From positions 1,178,001-1,242,000 of the forward strand of contig CAWBOY010000002.1 in the NCBI GenBank assembly GCA_963790585.1: a stretch of DNA of 64,000 nt, given 5' to 3'. The notes beneath the pieces are model-generated. The model did not search any database and was not told the origin of the DNA. It saw only the letters and a list, made by a program, of their open reading frames with translations. This document shows positions 17,655-27,485 of this stretch, piece after piece. The first letter of the stretch is position 1. Every line of letters begins with the position of its first letter. A program made the translations under genes and the position numbers. This DNA is from CAWBOY01 sp963790585 (GTDB taxonomy: Bacteria; Planctomycetota; Planctomycetia; Gemmatales; Gemmataceae).

Positions 17655-18719
17655 ATGCGCCGCTTCTCTTGTTTTTCTATTTCGCCAGCATTTTTTGCTT
17701 TCGCTTTGCCGGTGTTTTCCTTGGTTCTCCTTGTTGGGATGACTGGACAGACGCCAGCGGCGGCTGCTCCCGCACGGACCTTGCTCTTCTGCTTTTGGAA
17801 TCTGGAAAACTTCTTCGACGATCGGGTCGATGGTTGGGACAAGGAACCCGACAAGACTTTCGATCAATGGTTCGCCGACGATAAAAAGATCCATCAACTC
17901 AAACTCGATAACATCGCCAAGGCGCTATTGGCTGTCAATGATGGCAAAGGTCCGGACATTCTCTGTGTGGCCGAGGCGGAAAATGAGCGAGCGCTCGATT
18001 TGCTTCGTTTGAGGCTCAATAAAGGCCTGCGTGATCCAGCCCTTCATTACAAGCATGTGTTGTGCAAGGATCCGATGGGCGGCCGAGCGATTATGACCGG
18101 CATCATCACGCGCGTCGATGTCGACGAGTCCCAAACTCGCTTGCTCGGTTCGAGGCAGCGGATTCTGGAAGGGCATCTCACCATAAATGGCAACAAGCTC
18201 ATCGTGATCGCCTCGCACTGGACGGCGCGGGTGACGGATACCGACGGCGGAGCCCGTGGCCGATACGCGGACCAGATTTATAACCGATACAAGGTCTTGT
18301 ATCGTACAAATCCGAAAGTCAACTTTATCGTCTGCGGTGATTTCAATGATGACCCGGACGACGACAGCATCGTCAAGCACTTACACGCCGTCGGCGATAA
18401 GAAGAAAGTTCTCGAGAGTAGAGAGCCGATGTTGTTCAACCTCTTCGCGGACAGAATCGATGGTAAAGAGGGCTCGCACCACTATCGCGACAAATGGATG
18501 ATGTTCGATCAGATCTGCGTGTCACCCGCGCTGCTAACGGAGGATGGCCTCACTGTCGAGCCAAAAACGGCGGAGATCATCAAAGAACACACGACCTGGA
18601 CCTTTGGCCGGGCCAAAGGACAACCCATGCCGTTCGGCAACAAGAATAACCGGGCCGAAAGAGGGACCAGCGATCACCTACCGGTTACGGTGCGAATCAA
18701 GGCCGCGGCGTCGAAGTGA
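17655..18719 (+). CDS. Exported endonuclease/exonuclease/phosphatase-fold protein
   Basis: 354 residues with a signal peptide (hydrophobic FFAFALPVFSLVLLVGM, then AAAA). The mature part has the EEP fold: CFWNLENFFDD, CVAEAEN with the metal-binding glutamate, HWTAR, VCGDFNDDPDDDS with the DFN catalytic motif, and TSDHLPV with the last histidine. Such exported enzymes cleave nucleic acid or phosphodiester lipids; the substrate cannot be told. The ATG at 17655 gives a good signal peptide, so the upstream in-frame start at 17559 is unlikely. Confidence 0.8.
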   Translation: MRRFSCFSISPAFFAFALPVFSLVLLVGMTGQTPAAAAPARTLLFCFWNLENFFDDRVDGWDKEPDKTFDQWFADDKKIHQLKLDNIAKALLAVNDGKGPDILCVAEAENERALDLLRLRLNKGLRDPALHYKHVLCKDPMGGRAIMTGIITRVDVDESQTRLLGSRQRILEGHLTINGNKLIVIASHWTARVTDTDGGARGRYADQIYNRYKVLYRTNPKVNFIVCGDFNDDPDDDSIVKHLHAVGDKKKVLESREPMLFNLFADRIDGKEGSHHYRDKWMMFDQICVSPALLTEDGLTVEPKTAEIIKEHTTWTFGRAKGQPMPFGNKNNRAERGTSDHLPVTVRIKAAASK

Positions 18720-18743
18720 GGGCGTGATTTGAATTTACCGGGT

Positions 18744-18806
18744 CTGAAGCGTCAGCGAAGTACATTTGAATTTTTGAAAAACAAATACTCTTCGCTGACG
18801 CTTCAG
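18744..18806. repeat. Palindrome with 17-base arms
   Basis: CTGAAGCGTCAGCGAAG at 18744-18760 pairs exactly with 18790-18806, around an AT-rich 29-base loop. It lies between the convergent EEP gene and hisB. The right arm plus GCTCGG is shared with the hairpin near 40041, so this is a dispersed repeat family. Confidence 0.85.
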
Positions 18807-18820
18807 GCTCGGCTGGAAAA

Positions 18821-19651
18821 TCACAACACGCCCTTTGTCGAAGGCACGCCGACCATGCGCGGGTCTGCCTCCACGGCCTGACGCAACGCCCGAGCGGTCG
18901 CCTTGAAAACCCCTTCAATAATATGATGGGTATTGCTGCCGTGATGGCAGACGACGTGTAATGCCATCCCGGCTGAGGAAGCGACGGCCCGCCAAAATTC
19001 CTCGGCGAGAGACGCGTTGAACGTGCCGAGCATTTCGCAAGGTACAGACACTTTCCACACACACCACGGCCGGCCGCTCAGGTCGATCGCGCTAGTGACA
19101 AGCGTTTCATCCATCGGCACGGTCGCATCTCCGTAACGGCGGATGCCTGCCTTGTCGCCGAGCGCCTGCGCCAGGGCTTTGCCGTAGCAGATACCGACAT
19201 CTTCAACGGTGTGATGGCCGTCGACGTGTAAATCGCCCGCGGCTTTAACGGTGAGGTCGATCAGGCTGTGGCGCGTCAATAACGTGAGCATGTGATCGAA
19301 GAAGCCGATGCCAGTAGCGATTTCAGCGCGGCCGGAGCCGTCGAGGTTGAGCGCAAGCTCGATCTTGGTTTCGGCGGTTTGACGCGTGATAGTGGAGTGG
19401 CGCGGCGCGGACAATGGTGCAAAACCATTCATACTTTGGTGCTCGGCGCTTTGCTTGGCAATCTGGACGGCCTCGCGCAGTAGCACTTCAGCGGCATCGA
19501 TCGTCTTCCGCTCCATTTTGAACAAATCGCTGGGCTCGTCGAGATTTTCCTCTAAGCCATCGTCGAGAATAAAATGTTGATGGCCGTCGGGAAAGGTAAT
19601 GGACTTGGGAGGTATCCCAATCCGCAGTGGATTACTTTCGGCTTCGGTCAT
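18821..19651 (-). CDS. hisB: Imidazoleglycerol-phosphate dehydratase with N-terminal extension
   Basis: Sixth step of histidine synthesis, dehydrating imidazoleglycerol phosphate to imidazole acetol phosphate in the cytosol. Residues 74-276 are a complete enzyme with its metal-binding motifs: GFFDHML, DGHHTVED, and CHHGSNTHHIIEG. Residues 1-73 are extra: MTEAESNPLRIGIPPKSITF and a helical MERKTIDAAEVLLREAVQIA. The ATG at 19651 overlaps the stop of the gene before it (ATGA), which supports translation from there; the usual HisB start would be the ATG at 19432, which lacks a good ribosome site. The extension may be a former small gene fused in frame, or one that lost its stop by a sequence error. 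Confidence 0.93.
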   Translation of the reverse strand: MTEAESNPLRIGIPPKSITFPDGHQHFILDDGLEENLDEPSDLFKMERKTIDAAEVLLREAVQIAKQSAEHQSMNGFAPLSAPRHSTITRQTAETKIELALNLDGSGRAEIATGIGFFDHMLTLLTRHSLIDLTVKAAGDLHVDGHHTVEDVGICYGKALAQALGDKAGIRRYGDATVPMDETLVTSAIDLSGRPWCVWKVSVPCEMLGTFNASLAEEFWRAVASSAGMALHVVCHHGSNTHHIIEGVFKATARALRQAVEADPRMVGVPSTKGVL

Positions 19652-20046
19652 AGTGAGTCCACCCCAGAAAACACGTCAAGAAGGTAGCGTGACAGCTCTT
19701 GCCTATCAAATCGCAACGAAAAGCTATACCGGCCTGGAGACGGGAAAACACACCGGCTTATTCGAGCTTCAAAAGCCGCCGATCGCCGAGGATCCGGAAT
19801 GGTAAACCATCGGCTGTATCGATACACGGTCCTCTCCGTCTGAAGGTGATTGGCTTCGATTTCAATTTTAGCTTCCCCGCTTCCACCTTGTAAAGCGGCA
19901 TAAGCCATGAACGAAGGTGAAATTGCAGGCCATTTGGAAAAAGTAAGACCATGAATCAAGCCATGCAGCGAATACTCTACCTGGACTTTATCGATCTCAA
20001 TACGGTTGCAAAGGATCAGCCCGACTGCCTTGGGCAACTTCACCAT
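19648..20046 (-). CDS. DUF6941-like protein in the histidine operon
   Basis: 132 residues from ATG 20046 (GGGAG eight bases upstream). The pattern AVGLILCNRIEIDKVQVEYS, then GLIHGLTF, GEAKIEIEAN and PSPGRYSFSLRFDRQ parallels the split DUF6941-like gene at 15138. It lies 16 bases after hisC and overlaps hisB by four bases, so all three are one translational unit. No catalytic motif is visible. Why a protein of this family sits inside a histidine operon is unknown. Confidence 0.65.
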   Translation of the reverse strand: MVKLPKAVGLILCNRIEIDKVQVEYSLHGLIHGLTFSKWPAISPSFMAYAALQGGSGEAKIEIEANHLQTERTVYRYSRWFTIPDPRRSAAFEARISRCVFPSPGRYSFSLRFDRQELSRYLLDVFSGVDSL

Positions 20047-20062
20047 TTCTGTTGCTCCCGTT

Positions 20063-21112
20063 TCAAACAATGCGCCTCATCTCTTCGAGCAATCTATCAA
20101 TTTCCCCATCCGTTCCCACGGAGATGCGCAGCCCGTCGCCATATGCTTCGTAGACCATGTAGCGCACGAGAATCTTCTGTTTTTTCAGCTCCTCGAAGAT
20201 CGGTTTCACGGGGCGATCGGTTCGCCAGCACCAGACGAAGTTGGCGGCACTGGGTGTCACCTGAAATCCGAGCGAGGAGAGTGCCTTGCTCAGTCGTTCG
20301 CGTGTGGCATTTACCTTGGCGCGGATCTCTTGCAGATATTCTTGATCGCCAAGCGCCGCTTCGGCGGCTGCGAGGCTAAGGACGTCGCAATTGTAGGAAT
20401 CTTTGACCTTAATCAACTCATGCACCAGGCTTGGCTCAGCGACGGCGAACCCGAAACGGATGCCGGCCAGGCAATAAGACTTGCTCAAGGATCGCGTCAC
20501 GACGACATAAGGGACATGGGATCGCACCAAATCGAGACAATTAGACTCGGCAAAGTCGGCATAAGCTTCATCGACGACAAGCGGGCACGCGGCTTGCTCG
20601 CGCAGCAACCTCATGCGGTCGGGCGACAGGACGGAGCCTGACGGCGAATTCGGATTGGCGACGTAGAGAAGATCCGCGCCACGAATGGGCCAGGGTATTG
20701 GAAGATCCCAGTTCCCCAAGTACGGAACCGTCTGCAACCTGGCATTCTGCAATTCCGCCAATGTGCGATAGAGGAGATAGCTCGGAGTGGGAGACACAAC
20801 CAAGCCGTTATCAGGAACGAAAGCTCGCGTCAAAATTGTCAGGATGTCGTCGGAGCCGTTGCCGATGAGGATGCCGTCGGGGTCGACGCTTAACACCTGG
20901 CTAGCGGTCTGGCGAAAGGCTGTGCCCACGGGATCGGGATACTTGCGCAGCCGATCGCCAGTCAGATTCGCGCGGAGTGCCTCGAAGACGCGCGGCGAGG
21001 GGGGGTACGGATTCTCATTGGTGTTGAGTTTGATGTATTCCCCGTCGCGCGGCTGCTCGCCAGGGACGTAGCCGGTCATGGCGCGGATGTTGGGTCGGAT
21101 GGGATCTAGCAT
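20063..21112 (-). CDS. hisC: Histidinol-phosphate aminotransferase
   Basis: 349 residues, class I/II PLP aminotransferase that transfers the amino group of glutamate to imidazole acetol phosphate. Landmarks: KLNTNENPYPPSP, GNGSDDIL, NPNSPSG, DEAYADFA, and the PLP-binding lysine K211 in TRSLSKSYCLAGIRFG. Length is typical. It is the first gene of a hisC - DUF6941-like - hisB operon on the minus strand. Confidence 0.95.
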   Translation of the reverse strand: MLDPIRPNIRAMTGYVPGEQPRDGEYIKLNTNENPYPPSPRVFEALRANLTGDRLRKYPDPVGTAFRQTASQVLSVDPDGILIGNGSDDILTILTRAFVPDNGLVVSPTPSYLLYRTLAELQNARLQTVPYLGNWDLPIPWPIRGADLLYVANPNSPSGSVLSPDRMRLLREQAACPLVVDEAYADFAESNCLDLVRSHVPYVVVTRSLSKSYCLAGIRFGFAVAEPSLVHELIKVKDSYNCDVLSLAAAEAALGDQEYLQEIRAKVNATRERLSKALSSLGFQVTPSAANFVWCWRTDRPVKPIFEELKKQKILVRYMVYEAYGDGLRISVGTDGEIDRLLEEMRRIV

Positions 21113-21181
21113 CGGATATTACGCAATCATTTCAGGGGCGGCCGCCGGCAAGCCGGGACCTATATAGAGTCAAATGAGAAA

Positions 21182-21228
21182 GACCCGGCAATCCGCGAGC
21201 CTCGCAAGGACTCTTGGACTGCCGGGTC
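21182..21228 (-). terminator. Hairpin terminator after the pseudo-protease gene
   Basis: On the minus strand GACCCGGCAGTCC pairs with GGATTGCCGGGTC (one mismatch) and is followed by TTTCTCATTT. It lies just past the stop of the gene at 21251-22471. Confidence 0.6.
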
Positions 21229-21250
21229 CTGACGGGAAAGTACGTCTCTT

Positions 21251-22471
21251 TTACTTTTCGTCCTGTTTGGCCTTGGCGTCCTTGGCTTCGGCCTCGGCTT
21301 TCTTTAATGCCGCTTGCGCCTCGGCCAGTTTCTTGTCGAGGGCGGCTTTCTCTTCCTCGATTTTTTTGACGGCAGCCTTGGCCTCATGGAGCTTCTTTTC
21401 GGCTTCCAGGACGGCTTTGGGAATCGCCTTCACGGAGACTGGAGCCAATTTGCCTGATTTGAGGTCCGGCAATATCTTTTCCACTTCCTCGAACGGGATC
21501 GCGTAGCTTTCGACCCGACCGGCGCGGGCGATGTTGATACCGACGGCTTTGCCGTCGAGGTCCACAAGCGGGCCGCCACAATCGACCGGTTTGATAACCG
21601 TGTCGTGCTGCAGAATTTTCCCGAAGCCGTTGTAGCGTGCGCTCATTTCGTTGCCGAGGCGGTTCTGGTCTACCCCAGTGTCACGCGGCCGTTTGCCGAG
21701 GGTCACGGCAAACTCCATCAGTTCGTCACCACGTTTGACGCGGAGGGTGACAATCTGATCTGGCTTGGTGTGCGTCATATAGTTCATCAACACGTCCGGG
21801 TCGCTGATGGCCGTCCCGTCGATACTCACCAATCGATCATCCACTTTAACGCCGGCTTTGCCCGCGGGCGTGTCCAACGTGACGTTCGATATACGGACGC
21901 CGCCGTCTTTGACCTCCGAGGAAATTCCCAAATAGCCGCTGTTCGGATTGAAATTCGGACGCTGACTGGTAGGAAGGCGCGTCGCGACACTGACGACACC
22001 CACGGCGACGGGGGTCTCGCCGATGCCAGCCGAAGCGACCCAGTCGCCGACGACGGCTGAAGCGCTGTTGGCCCATTCGACCGGCTTAAGATCCTTCGCG
22101 TCGATTTTGAGAAGCGCCAGGTCAAACTTATCCTGAACCCCGACAATCTTGGCTTCGAACTCGCGGCCATCCTTAAAATGGCACAGAGCCTTGCCGTTGA
22201 TTTCACTAGCTTTCGTGACAATCCAGCCGTCGGCCCCGACGATCGTACCAAGAGCGACTTGTTTTCCATTGACCCGAATCTGAACGACGCTCGGTGCTGA
22301 CTTAGCTACGACGTCCCGGAAAGCGGCGAGGTACTTAATGTCGTTCTTTCCCGGTATGACGATCGGCTTCGTGTCGGTCTGCGCATGAAGCGTCGATACC
22401 CGAGCAAAAAGAATTACGGCAATCGTCAGGGCATGGCTAAAGCGAACGGGGCGCGGATTATAGTGGATCAT
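21251..22471 (-). CDS. Trypsin-fold protein with inserted PDZ domain, catalytic residues lost
   Basis: 406 residues, exported (signal peptide ending near TLHA). Residues 50-165 and 285-330 together make a trypsin-like (S1C/HtrA) fold, but a PDZ domain (about 178-260, SGYLGISSEV to VTLGKR) is inserted before the active-site strand. The catalytic histidine is replaced: DGWIVTKASEI where DGxxLTxAHV is expected, giving S89. D117 is kept (FDLALLKID). The serine position reads VDCGGPL, so C298 replaces serine. It is probably a non-proteolytic binding or regulatory protein. The C-terminal 65 residues are a charged coiled coil rich in K, A and E. It lies next to an HtrA-like protease with an intact triad on the same strand. 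Confidence 0.8.
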   Translation of the reverse strand: MIHYNPRPVRFSHALTIAVILFARVSTLHAQTDTKPIVIPGKNDIKYLAAFRDVVAKSAPSVVQIRVNGKQVALGTIVGADGWIVTKASEINGKALCHFKDGREFEAKIVGVQDKFDLALLKIDAKDLKPVEWANSASAVVGDWVASAGIGETPVAVGVVSVATRLPTSQRPNFNPNSGYLGISSEVKDGGVRISNVTLDTPAGKAGVKVDDRLVSIDGTAISDPDVLMNYMTHTKPDQIVTLRVKRGDELMEFAVTLGKRPRDTGVDQNRLGNEMSARYNGFGKILQHDTVIKPVDCGGPLVDLDGKAVGINIARAGRVESYAIPFEEVEKILPDLKSGKLAPVSVKAIPKAVLEAEKKLHEAKAAVKKIEEEKAALDKKLAEAQAALKKAEAEAKDAKAKQDEK

Positions 22472-22550
22472 AGATGTATTTATCTCCAGTTGGTCTTAGA
22501 AATCAACCTACAGGCTGTCTGAAAAGGCGTGCTTTCCCTATCTCGGGTGA

Positions 22551-22663
22551 GCTGCGCGACCCTGGGCTTTGATAGTGAACGCCTTCAGCGTTCTAAAACA
22601 TCAAGGGCGAACTCGTATTTGAACGCTGAAAGCGTTCCATATCAAAGCCCAGGGTCGCGCAGC
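22551..22663. repeat. Long imperfect inverted repeat between protease genes
   Basis: A 42-base arm starting GCTGCGCGACCCTGGGCTTT (22551-22592) is nearly complementary to 22622-22663, with four mismatches; the loop is 29 bases. It lies in the 258-base gap upstream of the pseudo-protease gene and looks like a dispersed palindromic element. Confidence 0.8.
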
Positions 22664-22729
22664 GTACCGTGGGTAGGGGGACGCCACTTTCCGGAGAGCC
22701 ACTTAAAAGCAGTCCAATTAGTCTCTTAC

Positions 22730-23800
22730 TCATGCCCCATTTCGAGTAAGTTTCACCTTGAGAACCATCGTCTGTTGCCCGCGCTGGATCTCAAAGGCTA
22801 CCTCGTCGCCCGGCTTCTTCGCGCGAACGAGGCTCGATAGCTCCTCGATAGAAGTGATCGCCTTATCTTCAAATTTCGTGATCACATCGTCGGTTTTGAA
22901 CCCTGCTTCCTGAGCGGGCGATCGATCGTCCACTGTTTGGATCTTCGCGTCTTTACCTTCGCGGTAGAACTTGATGCCGAGATAAACCTCGGATTGCGGC
23001 TGCCGGCCGCCCCACGACTCGCCTTTGACAAGTCGTTCCCAAGTTTCGCGGAAGGTGTTGACGGGAACGTGCATATTCTGCGTGATCGTGCCGCCGATGC
23101 GACTGTGAATGCCAATGACCTTGCCTTCCATATCAAACAGCGGGCCGCCCGAGTCGCCGCCGACCAGAGTGCAGTCGGTTCGGAGGAACGTACCATCCAT
23201 CTGCATCACGCGCCCGAGCCGAAGGACCGGCGTTCGTCCGGTTTGGAAACCGCCGGGATGGCCGAGGCAAACGCACCATTGGCCCTTCTTGAGGCTGTTC
23301 GATTCGCCCATCTCGACACAGGGATACTTGCCTTCTTCGGTGATCTTGATCAGGCCGCTGTCGATAGCGACGTTTTGACCCAATGTTTTTGCTTTAAGTC
23401 TTTTGCCATCCGGAAAGATCACGGTGACTTCCCGATCTGGCTTGGCGGATACGTGACCGGCAGTTAGTACGTAGCCATCTTCGGAGATAATGACGCCGCT
23501 ACCTGAGCTGCGACCGTCGGTGATGCCGACAACCGCGGCAGATAGCTTTGGCAGCAGATCTTTAACATGCTTCTGAATGGCTTTCAGATCATCGATATTC
23601 TCAGCGGCGGTCTTCTCGAAGACGGTAGGGAGAGAGATCTTTACGGGGGCAGCTTTTGAGACTTCCTTTTTGACTTCGACGTCTTTTTTGATGTCTTCGG
23701 CGTAGCCGGTGCCGGCAAGAAGGCCGAAGCTGAAAAGACTCAGAAGGAGAGAACGACGCAAGCCGTGGAGAGTGTGGGAGGAAGATCTGGATGTGGTCAC
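22730..23800 (-). CDS. HtrA-like serine protease with one PDZ domain
   Basis: 356 residues with a signal peptide (LLLSLFSFGLLAGTGYA). A lysine- and glutamate-rich linker precedes the trypsin-like domain, which has an intact triad: H116 in LTAGHV, D147 in AIDSGLIKI, S217 in GGDSGGP. A PDZ domain (about 265-352, YLGIKFYREGKDA to LKVKLTRNG) closes the protein. It should act in the periplasm on misfolded or specific proteins. The neighbouring gene at 21251 encodes a related but inactive form; the two could work as a pair. Confidence 0.88.
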   Translation of the reverse strand: MTTSRSSSHTLHGLRRSLLLSLFSFGLLAGTGYAEDIKKDVEVKKEVSKAAPVKISLPTVFEKTAAENIDDLKAIQKHVKDLLPKLSAAVVGITDGRSSGSGVIISEDGYVLTAGHVSAKPDREVTVIFPDGKRLKAKTLGQNVAIDSGLIKITEEGKYPCVEMGESNSLKKGQWCVCLGHPGGFQTGRTPVLRLGRVMQMDGTFLRTDCTLVGGDSGGPLFDMEGKVIGIHSRIGGTITQNMHVPVNTFRETWERLVKGESWGGRQPQSEVYLGIKFYREGKDAKIQTVDDRSPAQEAGFKTDDVITKFEDKAITSIEELSSLVRAKKPGDEVAFEIQRGQQTMVLKVKLTRNGA

Positions 23801-24178
23801 GGAATAGTTCCTCGGTTCATGGTGACGGCGGCCACAGGTAAGGATAAATTTGGCCGCCGCGATTCGCTGGAAGCTCCTGAACTGGGCGCGTCTCGGTGGC
23901 GTCTACAAAGCCAACAATCCATTCGTCGGCATGAGACGTTACAAACGGTGGGTGAGCAAAAGGAAATGGTTCCCCGTGCTCTTCCGAGGCGGATAATGTA
24001 TTTTCCGTGATGAAAGCGAGATACTCAAGTCTATTCTGACAACATTTTCGTAAAGAGGAGCTTTTCTTGAGGCTTCACTACCAAAAATGAGGCGATTTCG
24101 GCGCCGCGACAGGCAAAGCACGAAGCGATTGGATTAAGATCGTCTCATTTTAACTTCGCTCACTGCCCCGCGCTGCCG
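23801..24178. other. Intergenic region, 378 bases
   Basis: Nothing convincing is seen here beyond the presumed promoter region of the HtrA-like gene at its left end. The open frames in it are short and have no family resemblance. Confidence 0.5.
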
Positions 24179-25421
24179 TCAAACGAGCGCCGGTTCGGGG
24201 CGGCCGCTCAGCTCGAAGTTCTTGTGTGCGAGCTGAGCGATCGTTCGTCCGATGCTCAGAGACGCCGTCGCGGCCGGTGAGGGCGCGTTGAGGACGTGAA
24301 TCATGCGCTCCGATTCGACGATGCGGAAGTCGTCGATCAAGTTGCCGTTGGGATCGACGGCCTGGGCGCGAACGCCGGCGCGGCCCGGATGAATGTCCGA
24401 CGATTGCAACTCGGGCATCAGCTTGCGCAGCGAACGCAAAAAGGCGGCCTTGCTCATCGAGCGGTAAACCTCGCTCAGCCCCATCGACCAGTATTTGCGC
24501 GCCATCTTCCAGAAGCCGCCGTAACTAACAAGGTCTTTTGTGTCTCTCAATGAGATCGACGAGAGATGATAACCTTCGCGACAGAGCGCGTAGAACTGCG
24601 TTCGGCCCAGCCTCGACGCCGCCGCCGACCATGCGCGTAAAGTGGACGCCGAGAAACGGAAAGAGCGGGTTCGGGACCGGGTAAATGAGGTGCTTGACCA
24701 GCGAGCAGCGTTCGGGCACTAGATCGTAGTATTCGCCGCGAAACGGAATGATTTGCACCCCGGGGTCGACGCCGCAGAGTCGGGCGATCCGATCGGATTG
24801 AAGGCCAGCGCAATTGATGAGGGCGCGACAGCGAACGGGGCCGCGCGCCGTCTCGAGGATGAAGTTGGCACCGTCGCGTTTGACGTGCGACAAACGGGCG
24901 TTGGTCCAGACCTCGCCACCCTCGGTGCGCGTCAATCGAACATATTCCTCCGTGACGCGTGCATAATCGGCGATACCCGTTTCGGGGACGAGCAGCCCCG
25001 CGACCCCGACCGTATGAGGCTCGCGTTCACGAATCTCCTCGGGAGCGAGTCGCCTTAATCCAGTGAGGCCATTGGCTTTACCGCGCCGCTCCAACTCGTC
25101 TAACTCCGGTATCTCCTCCAGTGAAGTCGCCACGACGATCTTGCCACAGATTTCGTGCGGCAAATTGTGTTCTTCGCAAAAGCCGATCATCAAGCGACGG
25201 CCGTCGACGCAATTGCGCGCTTTGAGCGAACCGGGTTTGTAATACAATCCCGAGTGGATAACCCCGCTATTGCGGCCACTCTGGTGCGCGGCGACGCGCT
25301 CCTCCGCTTCCAGGACGACGACGCGCGATTGCTGATTCGTCGCCAGCGTCATCGCCGTCGCCATGCCGACGATGCCGCCGCCGATCACGGCGACGTCGAA
25401 CGAGGGTGTGGGAGTCATCAT
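24179..25421 (-). pseudogene. lhgO: L-2-hydroxyglutarate oxidase-like FAD enzyme, one frame break
   Basis: About 414 residues when repaired. Starts MMTPTPSFDVAVIGGGIVGM with a classic GxGxxG FAD-binding motif, followed by EAEERVAAHQSGRNSGVIHS and GLYYKPGSLKA, which are characteristic of LhgO (DAO superfamily), an enzyme that oxidises L-2-hydroxyglutarate to 2-oxoglutarate. The frame breaks near 24585: dropping one C in CTACGCGCT restores V-L-A-L-C-R-E-G-Y and then the downstream LRDTKDLVSYGGFW; length is 1 modulo 3, as expected. AGGAGG precedes the start, and the start overlaps the stop of the glycosyltransferase gene before it. Probably functional if the extra base is an error. Confidence 0.8.
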
Positions 25422-27400
25422 ACGGTGGACCTCCTCGTCCACGGAGATTTCACGGGGCCCCAAGCGCCGGCGACCGGTCTTTCTTCGCGGTCCGGATCGC
25501 GCGGGCTGCCGTCGATGAGCCGTTCCAGCCCTTCGAGCGTTTGAGCTTCCAGGACTGTGGTAAACCCGCCCCGGCACAGCCGCTCGAGTGAGAATTCGCC
25601 TTCTTCCGTCGGCGTTGCCCAAAAGTTCCCACAACGAACGACGCGCCAACCCCGATCATTATCGCGAACGACGACCGGCCAACCAGCCAGACCCAGAATC
25701 CAGGCGAGATGCCCGGTCTGGGGCGAATCCAGATTCGCTTCATCGCCGTCAAGCCCCTGAACCGCCGCGTCGGCGAGCATGGCCGAGATTACGGGATAAT
25801 GACGAATCTCTTGAAAGAGCCGATCGCAGCGCAGCCGATGCGCCTGGAGCGTTTCCCACCGAGCGCGTTTCAAGATCGACAGAGCGTCCGGGCCGAGATC
25901 GAGCAATCGTTGCAAGTCATGCAACGACTCTTCGAGCCTTTCGTCAAGGACGCGCGTCCGTCCCTCAGTGAACCAGATTTCGACAAAGCGATCACGATCA
26001 AGAGCGAAGCGTTCCGCCACCGATGCTGTTCCCGGACTGGGAAGCCATGAGCCGCCGCGCGTGACCAGCGCCCGCGGCGCCGCATTGATAGACCAGCCCG
26101 CTTCCCAGCGCGCAAGCCAAAATCAAGATCGGCAAAATAGCGCTGATAGCGCTCGTCAAAGAGCAAATCTCGACTGCGCGTCGTATCCAACATGAAGAGC
26201 CCAGCGTGCAGCGTCAGCATCGGTCGCGGCGCCGCGGGTCGCGCTCGGACATCGGACCACGCGGGAATGGTAGAATAGCTTACTTTGCCCGCATCATCCT
26301 GTTCCAAAGGCATGACGGCAACGGCGTCGTGACTCAGGCCGTCGAAAAGAAACGGCAGCCAATTGGGCCGGACTGCGCACGCGACCATCGGTCAGCACTA
26401 AATAGTCCGACCGTGTCCATTGCAGCAGGCGATTCCACTCACGCCCCTGCCGCGGCTCGTCGCCGCGCCCGGCCTCTACGACAATGATTTCGACGCCCGG
26501 CGTGTGCGCCCGCAGTGCTTCGATTGCAGGCCGGGCGGCTTCGTCACGTCCAACAGTTGTCACACCGATCGTGACGCGACTCCGTGCCGCGTTCGGAACG
26601 CCAACACCAACTCGTAGCCGGCTCGGAACACGGAGATCGAACGGCTCGGTAACTTCATCGAGAATCTGCCGATGCACTTCCTTGGACGCGCGTGCGCGCC
26701 GGATCTCAATATGCTCGAGCAGGCGCTGTGCCAGTGCCTTTCTCGAATCTCCCAGTCTTAAGAATCGCGGCGCATCGCCCGACATAATCGCTTCGTCATA
26801 GGCATAACGCCGATGGCCGGCTTGAGGCTCCACGAAGTGGAAATGTTCGAATATCACATCCGGTATGTACACAATGCGTCGTTCACCGAGCAGCCCGAGA
26901 AGATTGAACACGTCGCCGATATGATCGTCGATTCGATAGCGGACGTACTCGCGCGGACAGATGCCACCTGCCATTTCGCAAAACGTCCGCGAAACACACG
27001 GGAACGTGCATAAGTTCTCGCCGAAGAGCAAGTCGTTGGTATGAGCCAGCACAATCTCATCAGGAAAGCCAGCGAAGCACTCGACTAGCTTGCGATCCCA
27101 ACCTTTCGTCCGAGCCACGACATCGTCATTGAGCAGCATAATGTAGCGGCCCGTGCTGGCCTCATACCCGGCCATGTTGAGCGCGCCCATGCTTTGACCC
27201 GTAGGGCCAACAACCAGGCGTATTGGTAGGCCGTGATACGTGAAGGCTTTGCTTTCGGCATCGTCCTCATCGACGACCAGGACCACCTCCAGGTCCGACA
27301 GGTGGGAAGCCGTGGCAACAAGGCTATCAAGAAATCGTCGCAGTTGCTGCACTCGCTTCCGCGTCGGGACGATCAGCGAGAGAGCCGGGCGTGTATTCAT
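25418..27400 (-). pseudogene. Family 2 glycosyltransferase, two domains, frame breaks
   Basis: About 660 residues when repaired. The N-terminal GT-A domain has LSLIVPTRKRVQQLRRFLDS, VVDEDDAES and MLLNDDVVA (a DxD-like acidic motif). A second GT-2-like segment begins near VTIGVTTVGRDEAARPAIEA and YLVLTDGR, and a DLDFGLR stretch follows. The frame changes near 26390 and again near 26050; total length is 0 modulo 3, so the two changes compensate. The C-terminus reads LERLIDGSPRDPDREE. The stop overlaps the start of lhgO. Start ATG 27400 has no clear ribosome site. It probably adds sugars to a surface glycan together with the large neighbour upstream. Confidence 0.75.
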
Positions 27401-27485
27401 AAGGAGGTCCCTCGAAGATTGATAACGATTCCTGACGGCCTGGCGTCCCATTCGCTGCCTTCCGAATTGTTTCGGAACATCCCGA

